Positions 10,759 through 22,265 are shown, counted from the first letter of the stretch. The stretch is DNA of 64,000 nucleotides from Cylicocyclus nassatus (GCA_958299035.1 CATQJL010000112.1:5750123-5814122); one strand, 5' to 3'. Numbers and translations are program-made. Notes: generated from the letters alone by a model not told the origin.

Positions 10759-12280
10759 TATATTATTAGGGGAGGAGAATCTACGATCGTTGAAAAAAAT
10801 GTTATGACCGTTTTAGCAAGAAGTCTTGTCATCTTTTGTCTCTACTGAAGCGAATGCCAAGCAAATGTTCTTGACTTTTTATTTTCGCGTTCATTGTTGA
10901 GCGCTAGCACTGAATAGCCAAATGATCAAAATAAATAAATAAATTAGCGCCAAAAATATAGACATCTAGCATTGTATATCTTTCTTGCTTCTTAAGTGTG
11001 CCATTATGTAGTTTTTTTGACTGTTTTCCATCTCCTCTTCATTTTGCATCCATCAAATCACCACTACTCAATGACACATTTATTTCTGCACTTTTTGCAC
11101 CTTAAGAGAATAGTCTGTTCCCTGCTTGAAAAATGATAGCATTGCTCGACGTCGTACTACAAGCTTGCTGACGTAATCTGGCTAGAAACACTCAAGGGAA
11201 TTATAATCCTGATTTCTGGTGAAAAAATTTCGAAGTAATGCCACTAGAGACATTCTAAAAGAAAGAAAGGAAGGGGTGGCTGCTAAATAAATATATGGAG
11301 GGGGAGGGGAGAGGGTACGCTGTCAAATTCCCCCCCCCCCCTGACAATCTCACGAGCATTTTCTTGCCAACAGTAGAGTATCGATAGCTTTTCAAAATTT
11401 GTTGGACATGGCTCTTCTCCGTTTACTTGCCCTTTGGCCGAAGTGATGGATGTAAATACTACATATCTACTATGCAAATTTAAAGTAACGGTTAGAGCGA
11501 AGTCTTCGGCTGGCCTCGTATGTGATTATCTTCCATTTGACAAAATTCGAGCTTTCTTTGTTTGAAAAGTTTCGGAAGTGCGCCAAAACTTCTAGCATTG
11601 GCATTGTTTCAAGATTCTTCTCTTTATTCTTGTCTACTCCGTATTATTCCACTCGCACAATTTCCTAATGAGACAGCCTTCGAGGGTGGACTTCGTAATT
11701 TGGCTACTTGTCTTCTTTGTTTGAAATGAGAAGCATGTGAGCTTTGGTTTTTAAAATTCTTCTACTCTGATTGAGCGAAAACTGACAAGCAGTAGTAGTC
11801 CTAAAATGATTGAGGGTCCCATTTGACTGTTGGAACTCTTATAACATAGTGGGTGCAGCTTCTTGCACTTTTGAAGAGCTAAAATGATGGAGCATATAGC
11901 ATCTCATAAGTCCAAATCTTTGTTCTCAGAAGCAATTTTAATGCTCCAAGTCCAATAAGCTACATATGTCTAGTGGCTTGTCCTAAAACGAAGTTGAATG
12001 CATATTATAGTTGTCATGTCAGTAACTTTTCAGGCTGTCTTCATCTCGTGATGCATTTCTTTTCGCTAAAATATACATGAATTCCTGATGAAGGGCAAAA
12101 ATAAAGCTAGAGGGTGAAGCTTCCCATCTACAGCATACAATAAAAACATCATAGTTGTTACATACCCAGTCAGGCTAATGAATTAACTTGAAATCGCAAA
12201 ATAATATTTTATGAGTTTTCCAAACAGTTTTTTGTCGATTGACTAGAAAAGATATAATTTCCTTCACCTTAACTTTTTCA
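10759..12280. other. Gene-poor interval with C12 tract
   Basis: AT-rich DNA. Apart from the minus-strand ORF at 11283-11477 there is no frame with splice support. A run of 12 C lies at 11330-11341 next to GGGGGAGGGGAGAGGG at 11299-11314. I see no repeats shared with other parts of the window. Confidence 0.3.
11283..11477 (-). CDS. Short ORF, unknown, ending in a poly-G tract
   Basis: The minus strand reads from an ATG at 11477 through VVFTSITSAKGQVNGEEPC and ILYCWQENAREIV, then enters a run of 12 G on that strand and loses coding character. If real, the exon should end before the tract. A plausible donor was not found, so this is a candidate exon rather than a complete gene. No family recognised. 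Confidence 0.3.
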   Translation of the reverse strand: MHSRYVVFTSITSAKGQVNGEEPCPTNFEKLSILYCWQENAREIVRGGGEFDSVPSPLPLHIFI

Positions 12281-12291
12281 GAGACCAAACG

Positions 12292-12838
12292 ATGGAAGGA
12301 GAAAATTTACTCGTTTTTTCAAATTGGCCGTTCCATTACAAAGGAATCATCTATACATTTTTTTCTTTTCAGTTTTCGCTACTTTTGCAAGATAGAATGA
12401 AAGTCAAACAATGCCTAAATCTGCGATTTCCTAGGGCGTTTACTCTCCCATTACAATTGTTTATTAGGCCCAACAAATTCTAACAAATTAAGCAGCATTA
12501 TAAATTTACGATATCCTCGCACTTCATGTCTCAATGTCGCAATTTTCTTGACTTTCAACATCGAAAATGAATGGTTGCCTGAAGTTTGACGTAGATTCAC
12601 AGGTGAAAATTTATTTCTTGCTGTTTTTTGCTCACCAAAAACCGCTAGATAATAGGTAGTGAACACATTCTGCTGGGTGTACTGCTTGGTATCCGTAACT
12701 CCAACCAGCTTCACTATGATCGAAATACGGTAAGTATTGTTATAAGACCTTATAGATTATAAAAAAGTAAAGGATAGAAACTGTAAATTTTTTCTTCTCT
12801 TGCAGTCGTTTTGATTTGAAATTGAATGGTCAAAATTG
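12292..12838 (+). CDS. Candidate small-intron gene
   Basis: A TTTTTCAG acceptor (trans-splice-like) sits 10 bases upstream of an ATG at 12292 (MEGENLLVFSNWPFHYKG). A second block starts at an ATG at 12567 (MNGCLKFDVDSQ) and ends at donor GTGAAA. A 46-base intron (12603-12648) leads to 27 codons (IIGSEHILLGVLLGIRNSNQ...) ending at GTAAGT. A 76-base intron (12730-12805) ends CTTCTCTTGCAG, and the next exon runs 12806-12838 to GTAGTT. Both short introns are typical of nematodes. In one phase the last exon stops at once; in the other it reads RFDLKLNGQN. The link from 12292 to 12567 is uncertain. A minus-strand ORF (12451-12714) overlaps and is taken as antisense noise. Confidence 0.4.
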
Positions 12839-13597
12839 GTAGTTCTATACCTCAATTTTCTGAAGGTTGCTATCTACTTAATTATTTTAACCATAATCAA
12901 CGTAAAAATTATTGTATGATTACCCAGGAAGGAAACTGTGTCTACTAATATAGGCAAAAAGCTTACCTTAAATTTGGCGTATGTCATTGTCAAAAAGTAA
13001 TATATCTTCTAAAACAGTTCACTTTACTTACCTTAATCGGTTAGACACAATCAAGTTCACAGATTTCATTAGTAGAAAACCGATGCATGTGATTCACAAA
13101 CTTGGTTAGTAGTTCTATAAGATGAAGCACTCAAAAATGAGTGAAAATTCCAGAAATTTGCTGTGTTGTGATTTCCATGCGTAGTGTGTTAGGAGCATTT
13201 GCTCTGGTTACGTTGGAATATTATCTTTTGAATTCAGCTTACCTAGAAATCACGTGAATGATCCAATTGAGTTTTGAAAGAAATTTCCATAGCTAATTTC
13301 TGGGTTGCGCTATCGGGGAGCTTGAGCAAACAAAACCTTAGTAGCAGGAAGTTCATTGAAAATCTGAGAAGGTAAAAATAGCACTTGGTTGTTTCAAAAA
13401 CTGCAGATCAGTTTGAAACGCTGATTCAGATTGGTCTTTACATACAGAGATAGATAGCCTTTCGTTTTTTCCTTATACATGTCAGATATGAAACTTTTTT
13501 CAAAACTTTTCAGGGTTATCCAGAGGAAGACGATGTAACAGAATTCATGATCTAAACATATTTAGCAAAAATGTTTTCGCTATGAGTTTAGTAAAAA

Positions 13598-13718
13598 ATG
13601 TTTCTCTACGAGCAAGCGATAAAGATTCTAGCTGCGATCAGCAAAACGGGCGCCCTTTCAGGATTTGTAGCTCTCATGGGAGAAGATATTTTAGTACTTT
13701 TTGAAGATTTATTGTCAT
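13598..13718 (+). CDS. Candidate exon with helical, HEAT-like composition
   Basis: From an ATG at 13598 (or an acceptor just inside) the frame reads EQAIKILAAISKTGALSG and FVALMGEDILVLFEDLLS, then meets GTAAGTGC at 13719. The run of small and aliphatic residues looks like an alpha-helical repeat. Downstream, a segment near 13818 (SECDSRAGSSAFLLFKLILH) could follow in compatible phase but from a poor acceptor. Upstream, a good ACTTTTCAG at 13504-13513 precedes a 13-codon frame GYPEEDDVTEFMI with a stop. The locus may belong with the candidate gene at 12.3-12.8 kb. Confidence 0.45.
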
Positions 13719-14424
13719 GTAAGTGCAAGTGCAAATCCACAATTTTTTCTGCTTGCGCTGCCTTTCTTCTACACATTCGTTTTGCTCAATGATGTGCATC
13801 GCTTTTTACACAAAAAAGATTCAGAATGTGACTCACGGGCTGGCTCTAGCGCATTTCTACTCTTCAAACTCATCCTTCATGAACTTCTAAGTTTGAGATT
13901 CCGACGCTATGATCATCGATAAAGAATTGAAAATGAGGGGGGGGGCTTCGGATGAACAGGGAAGGGGAGGGCGAAATCTACTGGAATGAATCGAATCAGA
14001 GTGAATCCACGCCTAGAAAAGAACTATTAAATCATGCAAATTAATACTGAATAAATAAATTAATTAGATAATTGCTCAAGAAGTTTACGGATTCTGAATT
14101 AGGTCACATGAAAGTGCAGAGTTGGTGAATGATGAGTCAGATTCCATTCCCAGGAAGTATAATGGCTGAGCTGAACTTTCTAACCCATAAAATTTTAAGA
14201 AATTTCACTCATTTGCTTGTGTGACTTTATTTTTAACAAATACTTTAATTCCATTTTTCATCCAGTTTGAGAAATAGCACGATATAAATAGCACGGCTGA
14301 GCAACTCAGGGAAATTAGCCAGTACCACATGAAATCGTTAGCGCAGATGATATTTCTGAGTTCCCAAGTCTCGTATCGGCCCCAAAGGGGTTGAAGCAGC
14401 TATTCTTGCATCTCATTTTCATGA

Positions 14425-14658
14425 ATGTTTCATGCAAGTTTGGCCCATAAAGCATTGAGTTGCGAGCCTTCACATTGTGGGAAATGCAGAAAAGTCCAGT
14501 CGTTGGTCATTTTTAATGAAAAGACGAAAAAGGTTTTTTTCCCCAAAAATGTACTAATTCCGTTGAACTCTCATACGCTCAGATCGACTGATAAACCATA
14601 TATAAATGCTAGCCTTTTCCAGCTGAGAGCTACATCTGAGCTGAACTTTCCTCCCTAA
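14425..14658 (+). CDS. ORF of 77 codons, unknown
   Basis: From ATG at 14425 the frame reads MFHASLAHKALSCEPSHCGK and includes CRKVQSLVIFNEKTKKV. Cysteines at residues 13, 18 and 21 are spaced C-x4-C-x2-C. A GTTTTT string after EKTKK is a weak donor. The last bases (TGAGCTGAACTTTC) repeat a string at 14168-14181. No family recognised and no acceptor upstream. Confidence 0.3.
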   Translation: MFHASLAHKALSCEPSHCGKCRKVQSLVIFNEKTKKVFFPKNVLIPLNSHTLRSTDKPYINASLFQLRATSELNFPP

Positions 14659-15352
14659 AGAATTACGGGAATTTTATTTGTTTACCCTTATCAATGTAGC
14701 TTTATCTTTTAAGATGCAAAAAGAGTAAGCCAGAATAAGCTCTTGGTTTTCTCTTAAATCCAAATTTGGAATGCTTATAGAGCTTATCTAAGCTTGCTCT
14801 TTGAGGAAAGAAATTTGCAAGTGCAGCTTTTGCTCGTAAAATATGCCAATCCTGACCACAAATTTAACAGCAGAAACTTTTTCGAACACCCAAGATACTC
14901 GTAACGCCGCTTTTGAATGAGCTCAGGCAGCTAATTTTGTATTCATTCTTCATGGAGGAAAAGCACTAACACATTGAGCTGCAAGAGTCTTTCAAGCATT
15001 ATTAGAAAAACTTAAGACCTTACTTTTAGCCACTTTTAGTGAAATTTCTAAGTAGACTATTTTATCTGCTGCTATGATTATCTACTTCACTATATCAGAG
15101 GAAATTTTTTGTTAGAAAAATAATTCTAACAGAAAAAAAATACCAATTTACAACGCATGCAGCTGCAAAACAAAAACACTTTAGTTTATTGAATAGTATT
15201 TCAATATTCAAAAAAAACACTGAATTTTGTTCATGAAGTTCATTTTTTTATTTGAAAATTTGTTGGAAGTGTTGGAAACATGCTTGTTTTTTTCGAGTGC
15301 ACTAATTCATCTTATTACTAAATCATAGAAATAAAATTTCTTATTCATCAGG

Positions 15353-15703
15353 ATGACGCGAATTTTGGCGATCATTGTTTTGTCAAAGAAGAATATTTTT
15401 AGCGCTATATTGCAGATCTCCTCGTGTTGGGAAATGTGCATTTATCACTTTTTTCCAGCACCGCACTTCCTGTACACTTTTATAAACTGCTTTGTGATCA
15501 TCCAGACAGCAGCTTTCGGCACAGAAATTCGATTTGTTCCAGATTACTCTGAAGTGCATTTGTACCCATTAAGCTGTTGCTTTTATCTGTTGTTTTGGCT
15601 CTCTAAGGTGAATGCAAACATGTCTAGGGATGAGCAGTTTGAATCGATATCTGTGCTTAAGAATTACTTCAACTTTGAATTTTTCGACGTGCCTCTCTTT
15701 TAG
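15353..15703 (+). CDS. ORF of 116 codons, hydrophobic, membrane-like
   Basis: An ATG-initiated frame with hydrophobic stretches at residues 3-20, 30-55 and 78-90 (for example CCFYLLFWLSK), then a polar tail NANMSRDEQFESISVLKN. The pattern suggests two or three membrane segments, as in a piece of a nematode chemoreceptor-like protein, but no receptor motif is visible. An internal CACTTTTTTCCAG could be an acceptor and GTGAAT after LSK a donor, so part may be exon. Chance hydrophobic frames are common in T-rich DNA. Confidence 0.35.
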   Translation: MTRILAIIVLSKKNIFSAILQISSCWEMCIYHFFPAPHFLYTFINCFVIIQTAAFGTEIRFVPDYSEVHLYPLSCCFYLLFWLSKVNANMSRDEQFESISVLKNYFNFEFFDVPLF

Positions 15704-15924
15704 CTTGAAAATTATACTATAAGATCTTGACATAATTTTGCGATAATCTTATCCTTTTCTCCAAAAAAAATCTAGAATCTTCTGCAAAGTCTAATATCTG
15801 GCACACATGAACAATGGATAAAGAACTGCCCAATGACGTCATTTCCAACTTTCAGATATAGATTACAGTGAATATAAAGGCACAGTCACGATATGAGAAA
15901 AGTCTTTTGAGAAGGTTATGAAGG

Positions 15925-15965
15925 TTTTCCTTCAAGTGTAGCAAAACTTATGTTACGATCTAACA
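15925..15965. repeat. Solitary mariner-type end
   Basis: AAGTGTAGCAAAACTTATGT followed by TACGATCTAAC resembles the right end of the element at 9811-10758 (AAGTGTAACAAAACTTATGT then AACAACCTAATA). No matching left end was found nearby. A second scrap, GCTTTGCTCTATCGAATGAT near 17399, matches the internal part of the same family, so a broken copy may span about 15.9-17.4 kb. Confidence 0.4.
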
Positions 15966-16187
15966 CTATAGGATTGAGAGTTTATTTTAAAAGCCGAGTT
16001 CGTGTACTGCTTTATGGTAAGGAAGTAATAAGCTTCTAAAAAGATTACGGTAGCGACTCTTTGCATTTCGGGTTTCACAATCAAAAACCATTATCTAAGT
16101 TTCAGAATGCATATATGATTACTAGATCTACCTGTTTGCCAATGAAACCATTACAGTTTCCAAGAGAATACAGTAATCGGCTACTGC

Positions 16188-16460
16188 TGTAACGGCCGTT
16201 CTACACTCAGACCCAAATTTTTTCATTCTTCAACCTCTAGCCTTCAGCTTTAACGGCTAATAACGCCAAAAGATTAGAGCGATGGCTAGATATTGTAACG
16301 ACCGTTTTGCACTTAGTCCTTTGTTTAGTTTAGGTTCCCCAGTCTTCAAGAAAGGCGCGATAGTTAACCTCTGTTGGAATTCTCTTATTTCCATCAGAAT
16401 GTAGTACAGTATCCAAAAGCAAAAACTGGATGAATACTAAAACGGTCGTTTTACACCCTC
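16188..16460. repeat. Three near-palindromic AACGGCCGTT words
   Basis: TGTAACGGCCGTTCTACACT (16190 region), TGTAACGACCGTTTTGCACT (about 16294) and TAAAACGGTCGTTTTACACC (about 16437) are spaced 104 and 143 bases apart. Each is close to a 16-base inverted repeat followed by a YACAC-like tail. They could be protein-binding sites or scars of a small transposon. No other copies were noticed in the window. Confidence 0.35.
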
Positions 16461-16499
16461 AACAGGTGAACTAAATTATACCCCATTAGGAGATGTAAA

Positions 16500-16864
16500 A
16501 TGCAAACTTATTCAATACCCTTTTGCATCATGAGCATAGTACCGTGTTCCATCATAAATGTACCAAAGGTGACAAGTGAATATTCTGAGATTTGGAAGAT
16601 TTCTTTAAAATGTCGTGCTGCTGTTATAATAACCCTAAGTATAATTCGAATGCTTGAGCGCCTGTTTTGCGCAAGACGCCGGTCTTCATTAAAAATTCTT
16701 GCATCGCAGACGCTTCTTTAATTTTTCGCACGGTGCTCATCGCATCGAATTTGAATAAGCCAAGGCGGTTACTGAACAGCTATGGTAAATTCAAATGGCT
16801 TGCGCTTGCTAACTCAATTCACCCAAGTGCTGATGAATCAAATTTCTACATAATCATTCTTTAG
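16500..16864 (+). CDS. Two overlapping protein-like frames, unknown
   Basis: The first frame (ATG 16500 to 16721) contains SEYSEIWKISLKCRAAVI and ends RRRSSLKILASQTLL. The second frame (open from about 16667 to 16864) reads KTPVFIKNSCIADASLIF and later KFKWLALANSIHPSADES. They overlap by about 55 bases in a region reading naturally in both. Either an intron or a frameshift joins them, or one is chance. No family recognised. Confidence 0.3.
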
Positions 16865-17425
16865 AGATGCAAGATAAAAATAGTCTATGCAAAAAGGTTC
16901 TTTGATGAGACAAAAATGGCTGTCAAATTCAAAACTATCTCTACAACCGCACAAAAATATGATTTTCAAAAAGCCCCGAGAAAAAGGCTTTTATCACTCG
17001 GAAAGAAAAGAATGTTGCTTTTGAGGTTTTTTTAAGCTAAAATTGGTATCTCTCAGGAACTACAGCATATCGAAAGCCGAAATTTCATGGTTGAAGTTCA
17101 GAAGGTTTGTAGTACACAGCTGCATATATGGGCGGAGGCCAGGACTATTACGGGCGGAGTTTGCCATTTTTCGTTTTCGATTATTTCTGAATTCTAATCG
17201 CGAAAAAATGTGGCAAGTGCACAAATGGATAAGTGCATGTGTCTGCTACATGCTGGAACAAGAAGGAACTTCGTGGGATTTTTTTTGGGGGGGGGGGGGC
17301 GAAAATCGGATTTTTGGCATTATTAGTTGTTCTTATGTTTTGGCTTTGAACTTTGGGTAAACCACGATTCAAGTATTCAAATGTTATCTGTAAAGCTGGC
17401 TTTGCTCTATCGAATGATACTCTGC

Positions 17426-18418
17426 ACATATTTCTTCCGATTTGTCCTGTAGCTATGCTGTAAAAACAACATTCTTTTACTTCTAACATAATACTTTATT
17501 TTTTGTCGCAAATTTTCGTGTATCTGTATCGTGATCTCTATACTATTTTATAGGAACTAAAACGAGTTTACTGTTCTGTTGGTAGATTTTTTCCTCAGAC
17601 CCTAAGTCACACAAGTTTTTGCGATGCTTGAAACCCAATATGTTTTTATTTCGCTTTTGTCCTTAGCAGCTCAGGACTGATGATGATGGAGGAACTTCTG
17701 CATATGACACTTCTAGTCAATCATCTGTCGTGAATGAAAAATGTTGTTTGATCACCTAAGGGATTTTGTTCCAAGAAATTTATATATCTCATACTGTCCA
17801 CAAAGCTTTATAATTCTATCCGATTTCGATGTCCAAGGAATTTGAATTCGTACAGTGCTTATTTTCGATTTTCAATTTTTCGTTCAGAAAAAAATCCCAC
17901 ATTTGTTTAAAGCGTTTAATTCGCACAATCCGTCATCTGTGATTCGCTACATTATGTTCCTGACATCCATTATCTCATAGTCGTTATCTCGATTGAGACA
18001 GCTTGCCATATAAAATACTGAAAGTCCAAAAAGTCTTGGTTTTTGACCATTTTGTTGTACATTATCGCAGAATACAGGTCAATCTGCTTAGTGGTCTGGT
18101 TTCCTTGGCTCAGGGCTTGCAACATGAAGCATTATGCTTTTAGTAATCAGAACAAAAAAGAAAAATGATTTACCAGTTCAGGTTTTTTCCTTAATTCAAG
18201 AAATCTTTCATAAACATACTCTAACCATTCGAAGTCTGCTCACACATTTCCATTGGGGACTCTAGTTTTTTTTTATTTCGTTGTAAACTTACTTCATAAC
18301 TCCTTTATCTTCTATTTACAAACCTTATTGTTAGTTTATTATGGAATAGAGCCTATTTCGAGCGAATACTCAATTGTGCATACCCCTCATTTTTTCACCA
18401 AAAAAGCAGCTTACGCAG
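17426..18418. other. Interval without a gene
   Basis: AT-rich sequence with stops in all frames at short intervals. I see no splice-bounded frame, no repeat with a partner in the window and no RNA gene. Confidence 0.35.
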
Positions 18419-18700
18419 CTACTCCATGATTCTTTCTAACTTATGAGCTAACGTAAATCGAATTACTATTCCATTCTTAGATTCTATATTTCTATTGCAA
18501 TTGTTCATTTTAGCAGTAGGGCAAATCTCTAGTATCTCATCTGTTTTACTATCGACCCTAAGAATTGCAAAGATTCGAATTTCGTAACATGCAAAAGTGG
18601 CGCATGGGATTTCCCGATTTGGTTTAGCTATAAAATTTCGATGACTCTTGAAAAATAGAAAATTAGATGCTTTTAGTCCATTCTCAGGCAACGGATCAGT
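18419..18700 (-). CDS. ORF of about 90 codons, unknown
   Basis: The minus strand is open from about 18715, with no ATG until well inside, and ends at TAG (18419-18421). It reads IAKPNREIPCATFACYEIRI, FAILRVDSKTDEILEICPTA and ends GIVIRFTLAHKLERIME. Composition is balanced and protein-like, which makes it one of the better single frames. Without an ATG it would need an upstream exon; the region upstream on this strand is the foldback MITE at 18779-18975. Confidence 0.4.
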   Translation of the reverse strand, partial: TDPLPENGLKASNFLFFKSHRNFIAKPNREIPCATFACYEIRIFAILRVDSKTDEILEICPTAKMNNCNRNIESKNGIVIRFTLAHKLERIME

Positions 18701-18778
18701 GGCAAGAACAATCGTTCACCAAAAATTCCATTCAAGCTATGCAAAGTAGTGAATGGATTTTGCCTCCTCAAGCACGCG

Positions 18779-18975
18779 CCATACATAATCCACTTGATCC
18801 ACTTGATCTTCACCTGCTTCGCCACTGGTTGATTCAGTGAAGCGACCAATAGCGAAGAGGTGTCCACTTGGTCCACGTGACCCACACCATCCACTTCGCT
18901 ATTGGTCAGTCCATTGATATGACCAAAAGCGAAGCGGATGAAGTTGCTCAAGTGGATAAAGTGGATAAAGTATGG
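18779..18975. mobile_element. Foldback MITE, about 197 bases
   Basis: The left end CCATACATAATCCACTTGAT and the reverse complement of the right end, CCATACTTTATCCACTTTAT, match over about 50 bases with few differences. Each arm repeats TCCACTT two or three times. The interior contains inverted CGACCAATAGCGAAG and CTTCGCTATTGGTCA. Target duplication could not be fixed. ORFs here are arm translations. Confidence 0.7.
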
Positions 18976-19020
18976 CTTACATAAAACAGGAAAAGCCTCA
19001 CCTCCAGTCTACTAAAGAAG

Positions 19021-19062
19021 GCGCCTTATAAACTCAATGTAGCGCCTTATAAACTCAATGTA
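19021..19062. repeat. Perfect 21-base tandem duplication
   Basis: GCGCCTTATAAACTCAATGT plus A occurs twice in a row without a mismatch. It is a simple recent tandem duplication with no visible role. Confidence 0.95.
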
Positions 19063-20242
19063 TTATTTTAGATTTTGCAAAATTCAGCAAATTGCTATAT
19101 GCACATTCGCGCCGACTCTAATGTGAGATTAATTGTTGTGGTCTCTGCTAAGTTCATTCTGAAACTAATTGCTACGCTGATGCTATTTGTCTAAGTGCTG
19201 CAAGATTAATTAGACTTAATTTTGCGCTTGGCAGTTGCTAGCAGCTTGAAATATCAGTCCTTTACCTAGATTTTCAATTTTTTATTGTTTGAAACATTCA
19301 AGCAAATTTCCCTTTCCTTGTAAACCTGAAAAGCCACGGATAAGGTTGATCCCGTTTCGTACTTCGCATATGAAAATTGCTAAAGAACAATTTCTAGATT
19401 CTACGTTGGATCTCTGAATATGAAACGCTTGAGGGTTCGTGGGAGGGGGGGGGGGGGAGAATATGCAAGTACACTATAAATTTAGACAAATCGATTATCT
19501 CTAAACACTCCTTGCAATCCACTAAGGCTGGTTCAATTTTAGTAATTTAGGATTCTCTTTCCTAAATATGCTAAGCAGTTGTACCAAATATGTGGACTTT
19601 TCAAACTGCAATTTACCAAAATTCAAAAATATTTTCGATCAAATATGCTTGAGTTATCAGTTATCACACAAACAAATATAATTCCATGCTAGCGTCTTTG
19701 GACAATTTTTTTATCTTCGCCAAATTTTTGTTGAGCTAATGGACACATTCTCCCAACAATAAAAGAAACAGTTTTGTACTCAGAGATTTTAGGCACATCT
19801 AGAATACTTATCTATTTCCAATTCCAATACGATTTGTAATATTTTGTGTTGTACTTAACCTAATATGGACTTCGCTAGTGAAACATGCTGTGTTTCTAAT
19901 TTTTTGACGATTTTTAGTATCCTTTCTTGCACTCATTCCGCTGTACTTGGCGTCTAGAGATTGTATCAAATTTTCTATACACCTTTTCTTTCCAAATATA
20001 GACAAAACTCGACTAATTTATCTTTGCACAGTTATTGTTAATAATCTTGACGTCAATGCAAATTAACGTCTGCATCGCGTAACTGCAATGCATGAGAATA
20101 TGAAGGCTCAAAAATGGTCGATCTTGCTTCCATCGTGGGGGAGGGGGGGGGGGGAGGAGGGTATGAGAAACAAGTCCTGGGAAGGGACCTACCTCACCTT
20201 TCTAAATTCTTTAAAAAAAATTTACGTAAATAAAGAAAAATC
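19063..20242. other. Interval without a secure gene; G-rich tracts
   Basis: AT-rich. A run of 13 G lies at 19445-19457 and a G-rich purine tract at about 20137-20160. A minus-strand frame at 19808-20005 has no splice support. Nothing else is recognised. Confidence 0.3.
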
Positions 20243-20610
20243 AATGGAAATTGAAAAGAAGCTCTTCAGGCTCACCCACGCTCAGGTCCTGCGTCGGCAT
20301 CGTTCCAGCTTAGCTCCGGAGCCTTTTTAGCGGATTGCGGAAAACTCTAGATGCAGCTCAGGAGCCCATAGCTAGGATAGTTGTATGGGGCATCATTTTG
20401 GAATTAACTGCGCAACATATTCTCAGATATGTGAGACCTCGACGCTGCAATGAGCGCAGAATGCACAATTCCTGCGTTTCCCTCAACCGAATTGTTCACC
20501 CGAGTAGTGTGCGCATATATCCTTTTATCTCATTTTTTTCCCACTTTCGCTTTTTCTTCAGCTCAATGCAAGAGAGTGCAAAGTGGCTAGCCTTCGCCAA
20601 AATGTCCTAA
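20243..20610 (+). CDS. Weak coding candidate, unknown
   Basis: Two plus-strand frames follow each other: one ending RLTHAQVLRRHRSSLAPEPF at 20330 (preceded by MEIEKKLF), and a second from about 20335 reading LDAAQEPIARIVVWGIILEL and ending at 20610. GC content is higher than the surroundings. No good acceptor or donor joins them. They may be exons of one gene or chance frames. Confidence 0.22.
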
Positions 20611-20920
20611 AAAACTTTTTGCACTTTTCCTTTTAGGTTCACTTAACGCGGTTTAGCGCTGCTTGTTGCGAGAATCCAAGATTTCTATTCATGTAGTAAT
20701 TTTTTCCTAAAACGATTTAGAAAGCTCAGCAGCGTTGTCTAGTCCACCTGTTCCTTCGATCCATTCCCTTGAAAGCAATGCTTTGAGATAGGAATTTGGA
20801 TTCCTTGTGACTCTCTCTTCTCAGCCTCCAATTGGTGTACGTTCTCGTAAAGAATACGGTGCGGGCGAGGATTTCAATTTGACCTTCTCGTCCCCTGGTA
20901 GATCATATGAGCTACCGCTT

Positions 20921-21103
20921 CTATAGTGGTTCAGTACAATTTAAAATTTTGAGATTCGAATTCGCCTCAAAATTTTTTTGGGAGCATGAGTGATCCTCCC
21001 CCTCCCCGCTTTCGTTTCTAGTATTGCGAGGCTGACCCGCAAAAATTTTGAGAAGCATTCCAAAAAGTTTTATTTGGAGTATGTAGGTAACGCTACAGCG
21101 CAT
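20921..21103 (-). CDS. Short ORF, unknown
   Basis: A minus-strand frame of 60 codons starting MRCSVTYILQIKLFGMLLK and continuing with a polar tail containing GQPRNTRNESGEGEDHSCSQ. The tail looks more like protein than repeat, but the acidic GEGE part coincides with the C-rich plus-strand tract CCTCCCCCTCCCCGC. No splice signal decides it. Confidence 0.22.
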   Translation of the reverse strand: MRCSVTYILQIKLFGMLLKIFAGQPRNTRNESGEGEDHSCSQKNFEANSNLKILNCTEPL

Positions 21104-21404
21104 CTTTATTCCTAGAAAAATTCTTGTCCTTCCCCTCCCCCTCCTCCTCCTCCTCTCCGACTGAAATTCTGGAGCACCACTGCAATCGTCCTATTTTTTA
21201 ATAGGGTACTTCATAATTGTTCTTCCATTCTAGAAACTTATATTTGAGTGGTTAGTAGCTGAATTTTTACTTCTATTTTTATTAGAATTTATCTATAGCC
21301 TCAATGATGTGATAATGAATAGGAAGTGTAACATGTAAATATACAGCATGATATTTTCCGAATTAACATAAAAAAAGACATAAAATTCGGAGATCAAGAG
21401 CAAC

Positions 21405-21857
21405 TTGTATCTGTCACTTTTTTCTTCCCTCGAATTTCCTAGTACGCTTCAACTTCAGTTTCTCCAGTTCAAATGTCGTCCATCAACCATCTGTCTCCTG
21501 ACAGATGGAATAAGGAGTGCCCTTGAAACAGGAATTTTGATTAATATTTTTATCTGCCTTCTTCAAATATCAATCAACAATTTACACCATTTTTCCGCAA
21601 TGGTAGATTGGTATGATTTCGACAAACAAAATTACTTCCATTCTTCCAGTGCAAATTTTTACTCCCCTAAACTTTTCAAAAAATTTCGCACCTCAAAAAT
21701 GACTGCGACGAGATATTTCCTAGAAAATATGAGATTCAAAAGTTCAAATTTAGCAGTTTTCGAAAATTGTACAATATTTTTTCCTGAATTCCTAAGCTGC
21801 AGGCATGTGCCAAAATATTGCACAATTTTTGCAAAGTTAATTAAATTTTCCAATTAA
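21405..21857 (+). CDS. ORF of 150 codons, unknown
   Basis: The longest plus-strand frame in AT-rich DNA here. It is rich in F, S, K and N, with segments such as MVDWYDFDKQNYFHSSSANF and CRHVPKYCTIFAKLIKFSN. A SSLEFPSTLQLQFLQF start region contains an internal TTTCTCCAG acceptor-like site near 21459-21467. One such frame could occur by chance in a window of this size, so it is unproven. No domain recognised. Confidence 0.28.
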   Translation: MYLSLFSSLEFPSTLQLQFLQFKCRPSTICLLTDGIRSALETGILINIFICLLQISINNLHHFSAMVDWYDFDKQNYFHSSSANFYSPKLFKKFRTSKMTATRYFLENMRFKSSNLAVFENCTIFFPEFLSCRHVPKYCTIFAKLIKFSN

Positions 21858-21929
21858 TTTGGTGAAAATCTGACTTATTCTATTGCAAATGCTTACAAAA
21901 ATATTTCCTGTTTCATCAGCATTACTTAC

Positions 21930-22005
21930 TGCGGCTTTACAACAGCAACCAATGAATGCTTCTTCTTTATCAGAGTTTTGTTGAATTTTATGGGTAACGT
22001 GTGGT
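21930..22005 (-). CDS. Possible 76-base exon
   Basis: On the minus strand, AAAACTTCCCTCAG precedes a frame reading HKIQQNSDKEEAFIGCCCKA that ends exactly at GTAAGTAATG. Both splice sites are good. The surrounding frame is open on both sides (21837-22112), so the site pair could be accidental. No partner exon was identified. Confidence 0.28.
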
Positions 22006-22265
22006 CTGAGGGAAGTTTTCGAAGTTGCCATACAAAAATTCATGTGCACCCATGCAAAAATCTTGAACCATTCTATTTCTCCTGGTCTTTTCTCTCTCTC
22101 AATAACAGCCATCGGTGGAAATGAAGGTCAGTGGTCTACTTGTGAGGCTGTCCAGAGTTGCGCGTGCCAGCGTTGTGCCAGTACCATGCCAGCTCTAAGC
22201 CAGCACCCGCCTACCAATCAATACGGAGCATGTCCGCGTTGGACTGCCACTCACCATTGGTGATC

